From Devosia equisanguinis (GTDB lineage: Bacteria; Pseudomonadota; Alphaproteobacteria; Rhizobiales; Hyphomicrobiaceae): a stretch of 7,981 nucleotides of DNA. The notes beneath the pieces are model-generated. The model made no database searches. It was not told the DNA's origin and saw only the letters and a list, made by a program, of their open reading frames with translations. Both the position numbers and the translations under genes were made by a program. Positions 6,032-7,981 of the stretch are shown here, piece by piece (position 1 is the stretch's first letter; every line of letters begins with the position of its first letter). Location of the stretch: NCBI GenBank assembly GCA_945901835.1, contig CAMDMH010000121.1:1-7981 (forward strand). The letters are read 5' to 3'.

Positions 6032-7087
6032 TCAACCAGCGCTCTTTTTCTCGATTTCACGGCCGAGACGCCAGATTTCTTCCTCGATGCGGATGTCGGC
6101 GAGCATGCGGTCGATTAGCAGGCAGGTGCGGCGCCAGAGCTCGCTGTCGCGGCGGTAGTCGGCGGCGGCGAAGAAATCGCAGCGGCCGGCCTTGAACAGG
6201 TCCATGCCTTTTATTTTCGTCTTACCCTGCGGGTGAACGGCGATGGCATGGCCGCCGCTCTTCTTCATCACGGCCATCGACGGCACATCGGTGTCGCCGT
6301 CGCCGAAGTAGATCATGTGCGAGAACGGCACGGGGCGGACGTTCTCGGGCATGTGCTGGTTGATGCTGTGCGCGAGGTTCTCGACGCCCTTATTGATGCG
6401 GAACAGGTACTGCGTCTTGCCGGTGTCGGTGATGACGCGCTTCGGATACGGCAGGTCGTAGGCGTCGAACCAGTATTCGGACGCGAACACGTTGTGGAAG
6501 CGCTTGTAGATCGGCGTTCCCTCGATGATCTCGGCGAGCCCCGACGAGATCAGGTAGTGGCGCACGACGACGTGATTGCCCTGCGCGTGGCTTTCGACGT
6601 ACGCCGTGATCTCGTCGAACCACTCCATGACGCCGGGAAATAGTTCGACCTGGCGGCCTTGGGCGACGAGGTCGGCCCGGTCGATGCGCACGCCGGCCGC
6701 TTTCGCCTTCTTGTAGAGCAGGTGCATGTAGGTGATGAGCGGATCGGCGCCCTGCTCGAGCGCGACCTTGTTGGATTCCGCCCAGAACGCCGCTGCATCG
6801 ACGCCGATCTTGGGCAGGAAGGCGTATTCCTGCATCGGGCGCGGACAGAGTGTGCCGTCGAAATCATACACGAGCGCGATCGTCTTCTTCTCGTAGGCGT
6901 GCTTCTTGTCGTGCGGCTGCTTTTTGTCGGCAGTCTTCGTGTGGGGCTGGGGGCGTGGCTCAGCGCGCGCGGCGTGTGGCTTTGCAGTCGCCACTTCCTT
7001 GCGCGGGGCGCTGCGCGCGGAAACACGCTCTGCCATCCGTTCTGGCGCTGCTTCGCTGCCACGCGTTCTTTTGGCCACGCGTTCCAT
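6032..7087 (-). CDS. HAD-superfamily hydrolase with basic N-terminal extension
   Basis: Predicted cytosolic Mg2+-dependent phosphatase of the haloacid dehalogenase superfamily, with no known substrate. From the ATG at 7085-7087 it is 351 residues; a GGGGA ribosome-binding-like sequence lies a few bases upstream. A longer in-frame ATG at 7237 would add 50 residues of poor quality running into the repeat region. Motifs: I, VYDFDGTL with nucleophile Asp75 and general acid Asp77; II, YLISSG (Ser181); III, Lys224 within ITDTGKTQYL; IV, YFGDGDTDVPS (Asp263, Asp265, Asp267). The long segment between motifs I and II (about 81-178) is mainly helical and would act as the cap, as in phosphoserine-phosphatase-like subgroups. 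Residues 1-68 are rich in Lys, Arg, His, Ala and Pro with no predicted fold. The C-terminus is helical and charged. Apparently monocistronic; the next gene upstream on the strand is 301 bases away. Confidence 0.9.
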   Translation of the reverse strand: MERVAKRTRGSEAAPERMAERVSARSAPRKEVATAKPHAARAEPRPQPHTKTADKKQPHDKKHAYEKKTIALVYDFDGTLCPRPMQEYAFLPKIGVDAAAFWAESNKVALEQGADPLITYMHLLYKKAKAAGVRIDRADLVAQGRQVELFPGVMEWFDEITAYVESHAQGNHVVVRHYLISSGLAEIIEGTPIYKRFHNVFASEYWFDAYDLPYPKRVITDTGKTQYLFRINKGVENLAHSINQHMPENVRPVPFSHMIYFGDGDTDVPSMAVMKKSGGHAIAVHPQGKTKIKGMDLFKAGRCDFFAAADYRRDSELWRRTCLLIDRMLADIRIEEEIWRLGREIEKKSAG

Positions 7088-7388
7088 GACAAAGTCCCCA
7101 CATGAGTTGCACGCCCAAGTCCAATCTGATTCGGCCGACAGAATGAAGGCAGTCGTGCCGGAGGGACGATGGATGGTGTGGGGATAAGTGGGGCGGTTCA
7201 CGCAGCGTCGGCTACCCGCCTGCGACCGGTTGGGCATCTCGACATGAACGATCCGAAGGCTGTCGTAGGGCGGGTCAGCGGCGCCTCTTCGCGCTGCGTA
7301 ACCCGCCTAGTCGCGGCGTGTCGTTGGTGGGTGCACGGCGGGTTACGTGATGCTGAAGGAGCATCGCTAACCCGCCCTACGGCCTCGC
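7088..7388. other. 301-base non-coding gap dominated by palindromic repeats
   Basis: This gap lies between the HAD gene start and the amidohydrolase stop, both on the minus strand. It should contain the HAD promoter (minus strand, about 7100-7190), but no good -35/-10 pair is evident. An 8-bp inverted pair TCCCCACA (7095-7102) / TGTGGGGA (7177-7184) brackets that part. The rest (7191-7383) is the palindromic repeat cluster described separately. No credible open frame is seen on either strand. Confidence 0.6.
7191..7383. repeat. nested palindromic repeat cluster (gcgggtta/taacccgc type)
   Basis: The core is 7262-7383. Its ends are 19-bp inverted repeats (7262-7280 and 7365-7383, 17 of 19 matching, GTAGGGCGGGT...type). 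Inside lies a second perfect 11-bp inverted pair, CGTAACCCGCC (7297-7307) with GGCGGGTTACG (7337-7347). The outer and inner arms can also pair locally, 7268-7280 with 7293-7307 and 7337-7353 with 7360-7376, so the element can form either one long stem or two hairpins. A degenerate third unit lies at 7192-7220 (GGCGGTTCACG...GGCTACCCGCC). Repeats of this general look are common between genes in Hyphomicrobiales and resemble REP/BIME elements; that parallel is from memory. It ends 5 bases from the amidohydrolase stop codon and could serve as its transcript 3' end. Confidence 0.75.
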
Positions 7389-7981
7389 TCACTCCGGCAG
7401 GCCGAGCAGGCGGGCGGCGTTGCCGTGGGCGACGTCGGCGCGGAGGTCGTCGGCGAGCGGCGTCGTGTCCATGAAGCGGCCGGCGTTCTCGGAATCCTCG
7501 AACGGATAGTCGGCGGAAAACATCACGCGGTCGGCCCCCAGTGCGTCGATCGCGCAGCGCATCGGCTCGTTGGAGTACATGCCCGACAGCGTGACCCAGA
7601 TGTTCTCGCGGATGTACTCAGACGGCTGCTTCTTCAGCTTGACGCCGTAGAGCTTGGCGCGGCTGTCGAAACGCCAGAGCAGGTATGGCAGCGTTTCGCC
7701 GAGATGGCCGAGGAACAGCTTGGCCTTCGGGAAGCGGTCGAAGGTGCCGCTGAAAACGAGCCGCAGCGCGTGGCTGCCGGTTTCGAAGCCCCACTCCCAG
7801 GTGGCGCGGCGGACGCCATGCACGCCGTCGAGCACGGGGGCGGGGGCGACAGGATCGGTCGGGTGGATATAGATCGGCGCACCGAGGGCTTCCGCGCGTT
7901 CCCACAGCGGATAGACCGAGGGGTGATCGAGGTAGAGGCCGCGGGTGTGACCGTTGATCATCGCGCCCTTGAAGCCGAGCT
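7389..7981 (-). CDS. amidohydrolase_2 family protein, 2,3-dihydroxybenzoate/gamma-resorcylate decarboxylase-like (5'-truncated)
   Basis: C-terminal part of a TIM-barrel metal-dependent enzyme of the amidohydrolase_2 (ACMSD) group; close relatives non-oxidatively decarboxylate hydroxybenzoates or hydrolyse small amides and lactones. The frame remains open to the window edge and reads LGFKGA before an internal Met (7959-7961), matching the family's LGFKGA-INGHT motif, so the start is beyond the window; 197 full codons are visible of about 320-350 expected. Metal and catalytic residues, numbered from that Met, are His33 in YIHPTDP, His86 and Glu89 in LGHLGETLPY, and Asp151 in MFSADYPFED. WGFETGSHALRLVFSGTFDRFP and VTLSGMYS are further family signatures, and it ends in HGNAARLLGL. 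Substrate cannot be fixed from this fragment. The 3' end abuts the palindromic repeat cluster. Confidence 0.92.
   Translation of the reverse strand, partial: LGFKGAMINGHTRGLYLDHPSVYPLWERAEALGAPIYIHPTDPVAPAPVLDGVHGVRRATWEWGFETGSHALRLVFSGTFDRFPKAKLFLGHLGETLPYLLWRFDSRAKLYGVKLKKQPSEYIRENIWVTLSGMYSNEPMRCAIDALGADRVMFSADYPFEDSENAGRFMDTTPLADDLRADVAHGNAARLLGLPE

Noticed and set aside
7180..7195. A DnaA-box-like sequence (minus strand TTATCCCCACA)
   Set aside because: It has two extra bases compared with TTATCCACA, occurs singly, and has no AT-rich unwinding region or replication gene nearby.
1..7981. CRISPR array, insertion sequence, prophage or toxin-antitoxin module
   Set aside because: No regularly spaced direct repeats, no transposase or integrase, no phage genes and no small paired genes are visible; the palindromic cluster at 7191-7383 lacks its own coding sequence.

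Overview
The window is GC-rich (clearly above 60 % by eye) and carries eight protein-coding genes, the two outermost cut by the window edges. DUF1223, DUF2794, an AcnA-type aconitase, an orphan tricarboxylate-type binding protein and a dihydroxybenzoate-decarboxylase-like amidohydrolase together suggest an alphaproteobacterium, probably of the order Hyphomicrobiales (Xanthobacteraceae/Nitrobacteraceae-like). This is inferred from gene content and general memory of such genomes; no 16S or other marker is present.

Left part (1-3738, plus strand). The C-terminal three quarters of aconitase ends in a strong intrinsic terminator (2022-2053). A separate transcription unit follows: an exported DUF1223 protein with a thioredoxin-like CSSC site, preceded by a promoter-like pair and a compact cluster of palindromes that may be an operator. 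Next is a 374-base non-coding stretch. It holds a long bulged inverted repeat (3038-3126) and, just to its left, a hairpin with a T-tract on the minus strand. The small cytosolic DUF2794 gene follows and probably starts at a TTG codon.

Middle (3757-5831). A PAT-family GNAT acetyltransferase on the minus strand converges on DUF2794 with only 18 bases between the stop codons. It diverges from a plus-strand periplasmic binding protein of the tripartite tricarboxylate transporter (Bug/TctC) family. That gene has its own perfect TTGACA -35 box, and no transporter membrane genes lie nearby. A single-domain response regulator receiver on the minus strand converges on it.

Right part (5832-7981, minus strand). 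A 200-base AT-richer gap with small hairpins is followed by a HAD-superfamily phosphohydrolase with a long basic, low-complexity N-terminal extension. Then comes a 301-base gap filled largely by a nested palindromic repeat cluster of the gcgggtta/taacccgc type. Last is the C-terminal part of an amidohydrolase_2-family protein related to 2,3-dihydroxybenzoate and gamma-resorcylate decarboxylases.

The genes do not form one pathway. Most are single-gene transcription units with housekeeping (aconitase), envelope/redox (DUF1223), transport (binding protein), signalling (receiver) or metabolic (GNAT, HAD, amidohydrolase) roles. I do not see a clear new multi-gene system. The least explained signals are non-coding: the inverted repeat and orphan terminator at 2979-3126, the palindrome cluster at 7191-7383, and the operator-like array before DUF1223.
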